Origin: Silurus meridionalis
Lineage: Eukaryota > Chordata > Actinopteri > Siluriformes > Siluridae
DNA: 64,000 nt
NCBI RefSeq assembly: GCF_014805685.1
Contig: NC_060887.1
Coordinates: 8,777,463-8,841,462, forward strand
Direction of reading: 5' to 3'
Shown here in pieces: positions 1 to 12,147 of this stretch. Position 1 is the first letter of the stretch; every line of letters starts with the position of its first letter. The notes below the pieces were generated by a model. It did not search any database and had not been told where the DNA came from. It saw nothing but the letters and a program-made list of their open reading frames with translations. Made by a program: the position numbers and the translations under genes.

Positions 1-131
1 ACACATGCTAAAATAAATACAAATAATACAGGGTTTTTTTTGTGTTTGAGAAAAGATAATGTAATGTTCTGAGTTGGCATCCACAGTTCCTGTGGGTTTT
101 TTTTTTCCAATAAGAGATCATTTTCTCCCAC

Positions 132-3100
132 CTTCATGAGCCCAGATGTGCTGCTGCATGTCGGTTCCATTTCTCGTGAAATAGCAATCGCAGTACGGAC
201 ATTTAGACGCTCGTTTTCCTATTGCACCCTTTACGTGGGCACGGATTCCCAGCACCTCTAAAGTGGTCGTTAGTGAAGTATCTAAACAGAAAGCACTCAT
301 ATTACAATTCCAGCAAAAATATCGGGACAACATGAAGATTACCCGGCCTGCTAATTTTTTTTACCTGGATGGTTAGATTTGATATGATGCCTAAGTTTGT
401 CTTCTGGAAATCCTTTTTTACAGATCGGACAAACGAAGCTCTTCTTCACCTGAAGATAATTAAAAGTAAAATAAGCAAAAATTCAGCTTCAGTTGTTTTT
501 TTATTCCCCGGACAAACCCTCTCTAAAACTTACAATTTCAGAGTGTGTTTTGAGATGGGCCTGCAGCTTGTACTTGTCTGGCGTAGAGTACTGGCATCCT
601 TCTGAAGGGCACTTGAGGTGAACATTAGTGTGTCTCTGGATTACGTGACGCTTCAGGCAGTTTTTTGTAATCGAAGAGTAGCTGCACTGGGAACAGTAAT
701 GCAGATGTTCTCGTGTATGTGTTCTTACATGCATGTTGTAGTGCACCTGGTACCAGAAAAGCTTACCTATTGAAAAAAAGGGTCAATGTCTTACAAGCAA
801 AGTAAAAAAATTGTTGCAGAATTGTACAAAAAATTTTTTTTTTAAAACAACAGCTGTATAAAAGATTACCACAGTATTCACACTCCAGATCTCCGTAGAC
901 CTTCCGTATTCTCTCAAAAACATCCATGTTTAGTTGCCTTTTCTGCATTTGTCCCAAAATCTGCGCAAAAGCAGATTTTTCCTCTAGTTGAGTGGTTGCC
1001 ATGTCCTCTGTACTACAAGAAGGTGGGTTTCTTTGAGTAACACTGGTCTCAGTCTTGCTCAAAGCAAATGGCCCGTCTGTGACTTCGGACATCTCCGATG
1101 TAGGAGTTTGTGAGGGTAAATTTGTATTCCCTTCACTAGGATTATTAAATTCCATTACACTGCAGTCCACATTTGGCAAATTATCCTGCAGCTGTTCTTT
1201 GTCTAGCAGATCCTCAGAGACCGTCCCATGCAGTTGAGCTTCCACAGCTGCACTAGAATCAATAACTAGGCAGTTGTGGATCTCTGTTGAAGCTAGATCC
1301 TCTTGGGAAACATGCACCAGTTCATCTGTTGTGAAACTCTCAGGATCTTGAGACTCTTGTTCCTCTACACTGTCCGTTTCAGTGGCAAGCAATTCCTGTG
1401 CATTGAGGAGGGACAACTCTTTGCTGATCTCCAACTCATCTTGTCTCAGCATGTCCCTCTGAATGTCATCCCCAGGTTTCAGCAGGCAGAAACTGCTTTT
1501 GATAGAATCAGCGAATGTCGCGGATTCATCCATTCCTGAGTGGGACTCCCTGAGGTGCAACTTGAGGCGCACAGTACTGACAAACTTCTGCAGGCAAACT
1601 GAGCACACGTACACAAAGGGATGCTTTCTTACATGAGCCTGGAGGGCCTGAAACTTTGTGGACCCATGATCGCACAATTCACAGCCATACGGTCGGTTGC
1701 TCCCATGGACCATCAGATGCCGATCACGCTCCAACTCATACTTGAATTTACGGTCACAGACATGGCAGTCATAGAGCAGCTGTCGTTTGCCTTCTCTGGT
1801 TTGGAGCCTGTACTCGTCATAGGAGTCCTTGACTTTCCCGTCTTCCATATCGTGGCTCTCTCGGATGTGTTTAAGCAAGTTCTTCACGTCTGAGTACTTC
1901 TTCTTGCAGAAGCGGCAGTGCTGCTTAATTTTCTGGTGTACCCTTTCCACGTGCACTTTCAGGTGACCCTTGCTAAGGCAGTTAAATGAGCAGTGCTCAC
2001 AGCTGAACTTCTCCCCGGTGTGCTTCCGCATATGGACGCTGAGATTGGCCTTGATAGCGCTGGCGTAGTCGCACTGGCTGCATTTGAACGGCTTCTCGTT
2101 GGTGTGGATTCGCAAGTGAGCCTGAAGGGAATGTTTGAACTTGAAAACCTTGTTGCAGTATTCACAGGTGAAGATTTTCAGCTGGGTCTGCCCTATTCTG
2201 TGTGTAAAAAACAAGTTTAAAAGAGGTTAACTATTTGATGGGTAACAGTTTTATTGAGAAGTGGTGGATGAAGTACACAAACCATGTACTTGAGTTAAAG
2301 TAGAGATACAGTAGGTGAAATATGACTCCAGTAAAAGTACAAAAGTATTTGCCTTCAAATGTACTTAAGTATTAAAAAGTCATAATTTATTATGACTATA
2401 ATGTTCCTATTATCACTTTTGTCACAAGATTTTTGCTTAATCGCCTCAGTTTATGTGAAAAGACATTATCATGAGCCCAAAACCTTCAAAATCTTCTCGC
2501 AAATAAGGCCACGGGTGTTGTGGCAAGTTAGAGTTAGAAGTCCTTTCATCATTTTTAGTTGTATTTCCATGATAAGTAGATACACACCAATCGGCAATCA
2601 AAACAGTTCAAACAAGTTCAAAACAGAGCGCGTGCACGGACCTGATTGGTGCCTTGCTGATAAGTTTTTATCCACTCAGAAATGAAAAGGAACAACTGAT
2701 TTTTGCTAAATGTAAAGAGTAAGATATTTGACTTTGAAGTGTAGTGAAGTTAAAGTCTCCCCAAATAAAAAAATACTTCAGTAACGTATAGACGTGAAAA
2801 AGATGCTAAAGTACAGTAACAAAATTACATTTACTTTGTTACTGTCCACCACTATAATTGAGTAATAAACATCACCTATACAAACAGAATATTATAGTGG
2901 AGCATGTCAGGACACACACATGTAACAATAATGTAGATCTGATCTTGATAACGTTGGTGTGTTGGTAAAGTCAGTAAAGACAGCTTTGGATTTTCTCCCA
3001 ATTAAGTAATTTGCCAGTTCCAGCCAGCTCTCTGCAATCAAACAGCAGCTACTAAAGGTTGAAAGGGTAAAGGCTAACCAGAAAGGATAAAGGCTGACAT

Positions 3101-4431
3101 GCTTCCCGAGAAACAGCCGATTTTTGAACTAATGTTCATATTGTTTCTCTGCATCGTAAAAACAGAAAGGAAAGCACTGTCAATCCTCTTCAACATACAT
3201 GAGTTCTTAAACGCCCCAACTGGGTAGGTCTACCGATTTTGCTCCCTAGGCTTTTAGTCAGTGATGGCTGAAGCATTATCAAGGTTTACATTCAAACTCT
3301 CCCAATAACAGAGCAAACACCTGACCAAGGAGCCCCCAAGCAGACTTGTACCTGTTAGATTTCAGAGGCACTTCATAAGCTGCTTGCTGAATGGCATATT
3401 CTTGGTAACCCTTCTTCTGCGTGGACTCTCCTGCAGTTCCATCAGGTTGCATATCCGCCTCAGCTGGAGCAGCTTCGATTGGAACTATTTTTGTTGCGCC
3501 TATGATAAAACAACATCTTTATAACACTTTCAGGAAACAGTTAACATCTAGAGTTGTTTTTTTAGCTGTATAATATCTCACCAGGAATGGCTTCATGTGC
3601 TGCAAGAACCACACTGACGATGGGGTTCTTGATGCAGCCTGCTGATTCAGGGTCCTTTACACTACAGAGCTTGTCAGCCTTCACTGTTCTTGCCTTCTTT
3701 GGGGAGCATTCTACATCTTCATCCCCTTCCTCTGCTATCTCGGTAGGACCAGGGTTGTCACCTGGAGAGAAGACGGTTGACGATAATATATACTCAAATG
3801 ATGGTCGTGTTCAGAATGCTAATACAATAATACAGCATACTCAGCTTTCTGATGAACAAGGACTATCAAGACTCTTACTGTGGAAGTCATCCTCATCAGG
3901 AACGTCTTTCAATTCTGCAAAACAGATGTGTTTGGAAATTTGCCGCCGGTTGCTGAATTTGCGTTGGCATTTCTTGCACTCCAAACCCATGCCATCTTCA
4001 ACATGTTGTAGGGATTCTGACACCACATCAGATATCTCTTTCTTTGGTTGACTGGATGATTTGTTAGGTGTCTGTACATCTGCTTGGGTTTTCTTGGTGG
4101 ATCCTTTTGGTCTACCTCTTTTCCTTTTGATGCCCTCTACAAGAACGTTGTGTAATAATACTGGACGTTACATAAAAGTAAAAAAAAAAAAGCATTAGAA
4201 ACCTAGTCTGGGTCTAATCTGAAACTTGTCTTGACTATGAGGTTCTTGAAGACATTGATGTTTAGGAACACATACCTGGTACCTGAGGAGACTGTAAAGG
4301 TTTGAGTGGGATAATAATGTCCTCTGCATCTCCACCTTCCTCAGTGTGTTTCTCAAGTACGTGAGACAGGAGCAGTGATTTATTGGGAGAGAACAGGTTG
4401 CATATTTTACACATGAAGACTGGAGTGCCAT
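132..4431 (-). CDS. zfat: zfat, zinc finger and AT-hook transcription factor (partial, internal exons)
   Basis: Eight coding exons read on the minus strand: 4276-4431, 3879-4136, 3582-3761, 3352-3499, 870-2197, 534-766, 365-449 and 132-281 (846 codons). Every junction has AG/GT borders and the frame is continuous. In order they encode a C2H2 finger (FMCKICNLF), an AT-hook (KRKRGRPKG), a variant finger ending in HIC, an acidic linker, then seven fingers starting at FTCEYCNKVFKFKHSLQAH, an acidic spacer, and five more fingers including ECEYCGKLFWYQVH and KCPYCDCYFTRNG. The match to vertebrate ZFAT is near-identical in the fingers. Human ZFAT has 18 fingers; 14 are seen here, so the last exons lie left of position 1. 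The first coding exon (about 8 residues in human) was not found; the frame requires it to end with one base of a split codon. ZFAT is a nuclear DNA-binding regulator known for roles in blood and immune cell survival. The spacer between finger blocks differs most from mammals. Confidence 0.96.
2259..2854. mobile_element. hAT-like non-autonomous element in zfat intron
   Basis: A 596-bp insertion between two zfat exons. The ends form short inverted repeats (AAGTGGTGGA at the left, its near-complement TCCACCACTA at the right). It is flanked by near-perfect 8-bp direct repeats (TTATTGAG and TAATTGAG). Subterminal sequence is rich in GTAC/AAGTAC motifs. No transposase frame is present. The 8-bp target duplication suggests hAT; the superfamily assignment is inferred. 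Confidence 0.65.
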
Positions 4432-4689
4432 CTGTAAAAAAAAATCAGATCAGAATGAAAACAGCACACAATGTTTATGTAAACACTAATAGAATAGTGA
4501 AATGGTACAAAGATTTTATGAATCATAATGCACTTAAAAACTAACGTTGCCTGCTATTTATTAACATAGCAGATTCAGAGATAGTGAAGTGGAAAAAAAT
4601 ATAATGGGTATTCCCATTAATTGCCATTTTGTCCTTCCCTTCGACATGGTATTGCAAAGCAGATGATTAGAGAACAGCATTAACTTTCC

Positions 4690-6530
4690 TGAGGAGAAGA
4701 AGAGGAGGAAGACGTCTACAGAGACAGCAGGAAAAGAAGAAGTGTAGAAGAGTGGAAGTTAGAGTTGGTACTTTAAATGTTGGTACTATGACTGGTAAAG
4801 GGAGAGAGGTAGCTGATATGATGGAGAGGAGAAAGGAAGATATGTTGTGTGTTCAGGAGACCAAGTGGAAATGGGAGTAAGGCCAGGAACATTGGAGGTG
4901 GGTTTAAACTGTTCTATCACGGTGTGGATGGAAAGAGAAATGGTGTAGGGGTGATTCTTAAGGAAGAGTACAGTAAGAGTGTAGTGGAGGTGAAGAGAGT
5001 TTCTGATAGGGTGATGAACGTGAAACTAGAAGTTGAAGGGGTGATGAAATGTCATCAGTGCTTATGCTCCACAAGTGGATTGTGAGATGGGGAGAAGGAA
5101 GTGGTAGAAAGTGTACCTAGGAATGAAAGATTGGCAGATTTAAATAGGCATGTAGGTGAGGGGAAAAGAGGTGATGAGGAGGTGATGAGTAGGTATGGCC
5201 TTAAGGAGAGGAATGTGGAAGGGCAGATTGTGGTAGATTTTGCTAAAAGGATGGAAATGGCAGTGGTGAACACTTATTTTAAGAAGAAGGAAGATCATAG
5301 GGTGACGTATATGAGTGGAGGAAGGTGCACACAGGTGGACTATGTTCTATAGAGGAGATGCAACCTAAAGGAGATTGGACAGCATCGGATGGTGTCTGTA
5401 GGATAGTTTTTGGAGGTGAAGAATAAGAAGAGGAGAGTGAGGACTGAAAGAAGAATAAGATGGTGGAAACTGAAGGAGGAAGACTTTAGTGTAAAGTTCA
5501 GGGAAGAGGTCAGACAGGGGCTCGGTGGTGGTGAAGAGGTGCTGGATAATTGGGCAACTACTGCAGAAGTGATAAGGGAGGCAGCTAGAAAGGTACTTGG
5601 TGTAACATCTGGAAATAGAAAGGAAGACAAAGAGACGTGGTGGTGGAATAAGGCAGTGCAGGTCCGTATAAGGAGAAAGAGGTTGGCAAAACAGAATTGG
5701 GATCGACAGAGTGATGAGAAAAGTAGGCAGGAGTACAAGGAGCTGCAGCAGCAGGTGAAGAGGGATGTGGCGAAAGAGAAGGAAAAGGCATATAAGGAGC
5801 TTTATGTAAGTTGGACACTAAGGAAGGGAAAAAGGATTTGTACCGATTGGCCAGGCAGAGGGACCGAGCTGAGAAGGATGTGCTGCAAGTTAGAGCAATA
5901 AAGGATAGAGATGGAAATGTGTTGACTAGTGAGGAGAGTGTGTTGAGAAGATGGAGGGAGTATTTTGAGCAGCTGATGAATGAGGAAAATGAGAGAGAGA
6001 GAAGGTTGGATGGTGTGGAGATGTGAAGCAGGAAGTGGATAGGATTAGTAAGGAGGAAGTGAGAGCAGCGATTAGGAGGATGAAGAGTGAAAAGTCGGTT
6101 GGACCAGATGACATACCGGTAGAAGCATGAAGATGTTTAGGTGAGATGGCAGTGGAGTTTTTAACCAGATTGTTTAACAGGATTTTGGAAGGTGAGAAGA
6201 TGCCTGAGGAATGGAGAAGGAGTGTGCTGGTACCGATCTTTAAGAATAAGGGAGATGTGCAGACCTGCAGTAACTACAGGGGAATTAAGTTGATCAGTCA
6301 CACCATGAAGTTATGGGAAAGAGTAGTGGAAGCCAGGCTGAGGTGACCATCTGTGAGCAACAGTATGGGTTCATGCTGAGGAAGAGCACCACAGATGCCT
6401 TATTTGCTTTGAGAATGTTGATGGAGAAGTATAGAGAAGGTCAGAAGGAGTTGCATTGTGTGTTTGTGGATTTAGAGAAAGCGTACGACAGAGTAGAGAG
6501 AGAGGAGTTGTTTACAAAACAGTTTACATT
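4690..6530 (+). mobile_element. RTE-like LINE fragment (endonuclease and start of reverse transcriptase), degenerate
   Basis: Broken frames on the plus strand run in the order expected of a non-LTR retrotransposon. An endonuclease start (RVGTLNVGTMTG, then VQETK) is followed by a GGRCTQVDYVL segment, a basic linker, and the start of the reverse transcriptase (VLVPIFKNKGD, NYRGIKLISH, FVDLEKAYDRV). Stops and frameshifts split it into pieces at 4849-5085, 5101-5352, 5410-5901, 5811-6026, 6146-6346 and 6313-6555. It stops before the catalytic YADD/FADD box, so it is dead. Other parts of the same family occur at 6.63, 34.6, 44.2, 47.7 and 49.3 kb. Confidence 0.85.
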
Positions 6531-6629
6531 TTATATAAAATGTAATAAAAAATAATATATCTAAAAATTAAATAGAATAAATAAAATTAATGCAATACAC
6601 TGTTTAATTATATTGATCAAATTGTCAAA

Positions 6630-6775
6630 CTCGTCACTCCCAATAAAAACCTCAACATCTTCAGCTCTGCTACCTCCAGCTCCGCCTCCTGTCTTTTACA
6701 CAATGCCACTGTCTCTAAAACATACATCGCAGGTTTCACCACAGTCCTATAAACTTTCCCTTTTACTCCTACAGA
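6630..6775 (-). mobile_element. RTE-like LINE fragment, opposite orientation
   Basis: About 145 bp matches, in reverse orientation, the C-terminal reverse-transcriptase region seen at 34.6-34.8 kb and 48.05-48.13 kb (complement of the segment encoding LEVAELKMLR). It lies just beyond the plus-strand copy and points back at it. Confidence 0.75.
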
Positions 6776-6906
6776 AAATAATAAACTGTGTTAATAAAAA
6801 AAACCAAAAAAAAAACCAAGCAATTTAGTGTTTTGCATTTCTTCCCCCTTAACTGTACTGAAATTGAACCAAACTGTGACTTAAAAACCGAGGTACGAAC
6901 CGAACT

Positions 6907-7500
6907 GTGAATTTTGTGTACCGTTTCACCCCTACTGACTACAGAACCCAGTCTGATTTATTTAGATCATCATCAAGATCATATTCATCCATTTTAGAAA
7001 GACCTGCATGTCTTCACTCTGGGACTTTAAAGTTCGAGAGTCCTATAAACATCAATGCCACTGTATTGTGTCTTCCTCCTGCAGAAGCAAATGGAGATTG
7101 CATTTATAATTCTCCAAAAAATCTAGAATATGGTATGTTTGTTTTTGTATTTCATCTCCTTGCTTAGCACATGGGCATGATATGAATGTATAATAAAGAA
7201 ATGTTCTGGCATGTTCTGCTGAAGGCCATGTTCAGTGAGCTTGTTTGGAGTATTTCGTCTGTCTGATGGCCATGAATTTGATTCTACGTGCACCCGAATG
7301 CAGGAAGTATGATGGCAGTTCTCTCAAAGAGCAGTGTTACATGCTCATCTCACACACACCAGTGCTCACAGCATCTCTGACTTGTGGTCAAGACAGCAGA
7401 ACTGTCATTGTGGTGAAATCTTTACAGGTGGAGTGCAGATGTACATTTGTGTGTACAGTACGGTCTGATGCTTTTACAGTATGTAACACCTGCTAGACTA
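6907..7500 (+). other. two unassigned exon-like open stretches
   Basis: Two neighbouring plus-strand frames lack repeat character. The first (6907-7167) runs past an acceptor-like tract ending AACCCAG near 6950 to a donor-like GTATGTTT at about 7134. The second (7245-7496) has an acceptor-like GAATGCAG near 7304. Both have protein-like composition (for example SPININATVLCLPPAEANG) but I do not recognise them, and the phases at the best junctions do not join. They could be relics of a gene or an old element, or chance. Confidence 0.2.
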
Positions 7501-7974
7501 AAATGCTCTCAAAATATTATAATGTAGACCTTCACTCCCCACTGGAGTTTCTGGTTTGGATGCATATATGTTATAACAGTTTGGGATTGAATTGGTCCTG
7601 ATAAGTGTTTCCTAAACTGTAAAATGTAAAAAGAAATATATTCACTTTTAAGTTTTTCTTTCCAGATAGATAGTTATTATAAGTGAGGGTATAATGGATG
7701 TTGAAATTGAACACTTTTTTTATGTAGAGCTGTTTTAACTGCAAATTTGTATAATAATAATCTACATCCTTACATCCCTACAAGTTTTTCTGGTGTAAAT
7801 AATTCAGTGGGTTTTCTTTTTTTTTTTTTACATTAACTTTTTGTCAGTACATTCTCTGAGTAGAGGATACAGAGTGGACATGTACAGTAGGAGACTTCTT
7901 TGGGATTGGTGTGGTTGGCTACGTTGTTTCTACAGTGCGAGATATGTGGTGATGGAGATGTGTGAAGACGTTGG

Positions 7975-8440
7975 TAGGTGTTTGGGAGATGTCTGTTAAA
8001 TGTCTGGGATGCTGGAAGGTGTCAGTTATATGTCTGGGGATGTTAGGAGATGTTTTGAGATGCCTGGAGATGTTTTGAGATGCCTGGAGATGTTTTGAGG
8101 TGTTTGGGATATGTTGGGAGATATCTGAGGGTGTTGGAAGATGCTGGAAGGTGTTTGGGAGATGTTGGGTTATGTTTGGAGATGCTGGGAGATGTTTGGG
8201 GGTGTTTGGGAGATGTTTGGAAGTGTTTTGGAGCTGTTTCGGAGATGCTGGGAGATGTTTGGAGGTGTTTGGGAGATGTTTGGAAGTGTTTTGGAGCTGT
8301 TTGGAGATGCTGGAAAATGTCTGTTTAATGTGTGGGGATGCTGGGAGGTATTTGGAGGTGTTTGGGAGATGTTTGGAGATGCTGGGAGATGTCTGTTAAA
8401 TGTCTGAGGATGCTGTGAGATGTTTGGGGAGGTTGGGAGC
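7975..8440. repeat. G-rich minisatellite, GGAGATGTTTG-type units
   Basis: A tandem array of 10-12 bp units around GGGAGATGTTT and GGAGGTGTTT, with a higher-order copy of about 60 bp repeated near 8185-8245 and 8247-8310. Long open frames on the plus strand here (repeating WEMFG-like residues) are by-products of the array. Confidence 0.9.
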
Positions 8441-9002
8441 TGAAGTCATTGCATAATGCTAAGTTCAGACTAGTAGTTTCTAGACGAATATTTAGCCTCG
8501 GTGTGAACTGAACAGCGATCATTAAAGCAAGTGAAAACCCTGAATTGAGCGCTGCAGAACCAGAGGAAAGTGAAGAGCTGCCATCAGTCAGCGAGCCTCG
8601 CTCCGTGCTCAACTGTAGGATGGGAAGTTGCTGGTTAGTTTTACCTGCTCGCTGCTCATCAAATCATCGGCATTGGCTGTTTCTTTTCATCACTGTGCAC
8701 CGAGGCGCTTGTTTTTGCCTACCTGCTCGCGCTGGATCCATGCTTCTGAATTAAACCGGTAGTCCAAAAAAACCCAAATCCTTCTTATTTGCATTTATGG
8801 TCCTAAACAACATTTTAAGTAGAATTAATTGTATTAAAAATACTTTTGCGGACGTTTATGGCGAATCTGCGACATCATATATGGCGGATTGAGTCTCCTT
8901 TTTGGAGATGTTCGGGAAGAATATAGCGCGATGTGGGTGGTAGCGCCACCTGGCGGCTTGGAGGCTCATCTAGGAAAATCTAACTGAACAACTCTGATAC
9001 AT
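8441..9002. other. gene-free stretch, nothing assigned
   Basis: No convincing exon or repeat family. Moderately GC-rich compared with its flanks, with a stretch near 8870-8960 that includes GGTAGCGCCACCTGGCGG. Confidence 0.4.
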
Positions 9003-9100
9003 TCCATTCCATTCAGTTTTATTTGTAAAGCACTTTTAACAATAAACATTGCCCCGAAGCAGTTTTACACAGATAAATACTATATGAAATATAAATTTAT
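9003..9100 (-). mobile_element. L2-like LINE 3' tail
   Basis: Complement of the tail found many times in this window: core AAAGCAGTTTTACACAGATAA with the ATTTGTAAAGCACTTTTAACA block at the terminus. Confidence 0.75.
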
Positions 9101-9103
9101 AGT

Positions 9104-10155
9104 GACAACGTGAAAGAAGTTTTTTTTTTTTATCTTTGCAAATTTAATAAAAATTTAAAAAACGAGCCTGTATCCACTGATCATCATTGAGATGTTTCTA
9201 CAACTTGATTTGAGTCCACTTGTGATAAATTCAGTTGATTGGACATGATTTAGGAAGGCAAACAGTTAACAGTGCATGTCAGAGCACAAGCCAAACCATG
9301 AAGTCCAAGGAATTGTTTGTAGACCTCTGAGACAGGTCCCAATGAACACAGTGACCTTCATCATCCATAATGGAAGAGGTTCATCATCCATAATGGAAGA
9401 GGTTTGGAACCACCAGGAATCTTCCTAGACAAAAGCCTGCCTGGAGTTTTCCAAAAGACACCTGAAGGACTCTCAGACCATGAGAAACAAAGATTGAACT
9501 CTTTGGTCTGAATGCAAAGCGTCATGTTTGGAGGAAACCAGGCACCGATCATCACCTGGCCAGTACCACCCCTACAGTAAAGCATGGTGGTGGCATCATC
9601 ATGTTGTGGGGATGTTTTTCAAAAGCAGGAACTGGGAGATTAATCAGGATCGACGGAAAGATGTATGCAGCAATGGACAGAAACACCCTTAAAGAAAAAC
9701 TGCTCCAGAGCACTCTGGACCTCAGACTGGGGTGACAGTTCATCTCCCAACAGGACAAAGACCCTAAGCACACATCCAAGATAATAAAGGAGGGGCTACA
9801 GGAAACTCTGTGAATGTCCTTATGTGGCCCAGCCAGAGCCCAGACTTGAACCTGATTAAAACATCTCTGGAGAGATCTGAAACTGGCTGTGAACTGATGC
9901 TCCCCATCCAACCTGATGGATCTTGAGAGGTTTTGCAAAGAAGAATAGAACCCAAAAAATAAACTACCCAAAAATAGGTGTGCCAAGCTTGTGGCATCAT
10001 ACTCAAAAAGACTTGAGGCTGTAATTGGTGATTAAGGTGCTTCAACAAATCATTAGAAAAAAAACTGTGAATAATTATGTACGTGATATTTTTAAATAAA
10101 TATAGAAATTCGCAAAGATTTTAAACAAACTTCTTTCACAGTGTCATTGTGGGGA
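9104..10155 (+). mobile_element. Tc1-like DNA transposon, degenerate
   Basis: Inverted ends near 9106-9160 and 10085-10150 share GTGAAAGAAGTTT and ATCTTTGC blocks. The interior translates on the plus strand into scraps of a Tc1 transposase, including a DKDPKHTSK-like segment with stops. A 24-bp tandem duplication lies at about 9360-9407. No intact transposase remains. Confidence 0.8.
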
Positions 10156-10389
10156 ATTGTTTGTAGAATTTTGAGATATTATTAATTTAATCCACTTTGG
10201 AATAAGACTGAAACATAACACACAATGTGGAAAATGTGGTAAAGCACTGTGAACAGTATAAACATCATTAAACTGCTTCACTGGCTTAGTGCTTTTTCCT
10301 TCAACTGTTGTGGCTAATAACCAACTAGAGTAACACATTCAATAAACTAAAATACGAAGCAAAAGAAAAAGTTCAGAATCCAGGATTGT

Positions 10390-10690
10390 GATGCCAAATA
10401 TAAGAGTTTATTCAGGCAAAAAAAAAATAATAAACATGGGTTGAGAGAGAACACAAAAAACGTGTATGATCACAATAAAAGCTATATATATTATATACCC
10501 TCTTCAACAAACTATGTAACACGTGTTTTAAATATTATCCAACGACATTGTTTTTAAATGTTCAGAGATTTTTCTTTATTAATTTAGTATAGTTGGGAAC
10601 CATCCAAAACACTATCTATTTTGTCTCAGCAGACAGCCATGTTTAATTCTCAGTTAAATATATATAACAATCTCATTGTGCCTAATGGGT
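10390..10690. other. gene-free AT-rich stretch
   Basis: AT-rich sequence with no supported exon, RNA gene or recognisable repeat. Confidence 0.4.
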
Positions 10691-10698
10691 GTGTTCGT

Positions 10699-10699
<1 letters not shown>

Positions 10700-10771
<72 letters not shown>
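10700..10771. repeat. (TATC)n microsatellite
   Basis: About 18 uninterrupted tetranucleotide copies. Confidence 0.98.
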
Positions 10772-10849
10772 TTAACAGGCAAATAACTTGTATACACTGT
10801 AATCATCAGTTTTAACACATTTAACAAACAGGATATAAAATATACGTGA

Positions 10850-10985
10850 ACGGTTGATACTCTCAACAGTGATGAAACTAATGAATGGGCCTTTGGTGCC
10901 ACCCAGATGAGGGTGGGCTCCCTTTTGAGTGGTTCCTTTCAAGATTTCTTCCTCATGCCATTTACATTGCAGATGGTAATTCTAG
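10850..10985 (+). mobile_element. L2-like LINE 3' region fragment
   Basis: Contains TTGGTGCCACCCAGATGAGG and the CCTTTTGAGTGGTTCCT block, shared with copies at 22.0, 46.2 and 53.0 kb. Confidence 0.7.
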
Positions 10986-11104
10986 TTGTGATTTATGTCT
11001 GAAAAAGGTCCATAGTTCATTGCTCCTGTAGCACTCTGTTTAAGAAGTACTTTTATGCATGAGTTAGAGGTGGTAGTAGTAACTGAATGAAAGTAGAGGG
11101 TGGG

Positions 11105-11540
11105 TGAAAGGAAACTAGGCACTCTCTCATGCCTATTCATCCTTATTATCATGCAGGATGGTGTACCACCCTATTTTGCTCTTACTGTGTGAGTGGTTTG
11201 ACAAGCATTTTCCAGGATACTGGCTGGACGACATGGACCTCATGAATGGTCTCCAAAAAGTCCACCTCTCACTTCATGTGATTTTTTCCTATGGGGCTAC
11301 GCAAAGGAGAAGGTGAACAGGACAAAGCCTCGCACACTGGAGGTTCTCAGCAATATCCCAAACGACTTCCTTCAGAAGACTGATTCCATTCCCATCCATT
11401 TGAGAAAACTCAACATTTGAAATGTAAAGATTTGCCTAATAAAGTGCATGTATAATTTGTTTTGATACATTTCTATTAGAAATATGGACTTTATTACCAA
11501 TTTTTAATGCCTACCAACTTTTCAACCACCCTGTACATAA
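11105..11540 (+). mobile_element. mariner/IS630-like transposase relic
   Basis: The plus strand translates with frameshifts and stops into a DDE-type C-terminal region (QDGVPPYFALTV, then WFDKHFPGYWLDD). It ends near a CCAACTTTTCAACCACCCTG terminus. Non-functional. Confidence 0.6.
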
Positions 11541-11699
11541 TCTTTAAACAAAGAAGAATCTCCAGAAATGAACAATAAAAGGTCAGGGATTATCTACACA
11601 CCACACCCAATAGAAACTTGTTAATCTTTGCTAACATCCGCATAAAGTGTGAAAAAAAAATAGACTGACTGATGTCACCATATCATCAAGCAGACGTAT

Positions 11700-12120
11700 C
11701 AGAGTATGCCACATTTAAACCTATTCTTTGTGAACTGTTTATCATTTCATGTGCAACCTTTTTCTCCTCCACATCTAAGTTCACATACAGTTTTTATGTC
11801 TGTTTAGCCAATGATAAAACTTCTTGGCAGCATGGTGGTGCTGGGATTTGAGCTCACAATGTTGCAAACCGGATTCTCCAGCATACATAAATTTATATAT
11901 GCCTTAAAAAGTGGAACTTTTAACTTGTTTTTACTAACATTACTAGTATTAACAGTACAGCTAGAATAATTTACCCCTATTTAAATTATTGCTATTTTGT
12001 TATGACTTCTGTATGGCCAGTTCTCTAATCAGCAGACTATTAAACTACTTTACCACAGCCTACTGAGAATGTGTGGTGTGGATTTGATTACACCTCACTG
12101 TGTTAACAAAAAACTCAGAA
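11700..12120. other. gene-free stretch with a SINE scrap
   Basis: Positions 11820-11880 match the GGTGGTGCTGGGATTTGAGC part of the tRNA-derived SINE seen in reverse at 31.9 kb. The remainder shows nothing. Confidence 0.4.
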
Positions 12121-12141
12121 ACCAAGTTGAACAAAGAAGCG

Positions 12142-12147
12142 TTTATT
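12142..12147 (-). terminator. poly(A) signal of a minus-strand transcript
   Basis: AATAAA on the minus strand followed by CGCTTCTTTGTTC, a typical cleavage context. The 700 bp upstream look like 3' UTR. It suggests a minus-strand transcript starting in the CpG block at 13.3-13.7 kb. Confidence 0.4.

Noticed and set aside
763..2214. Independent 483-aa zinc-finger gene
   Set aside because: Both ends run over splice sites; it is the central exon of zfat.
8080..8407. Three overlapping plus-strand proteins of 82-99 aa
   Set aside because: They are readings of the G-rich minisatellite, with repetitive WEMFG-like content in every frame.
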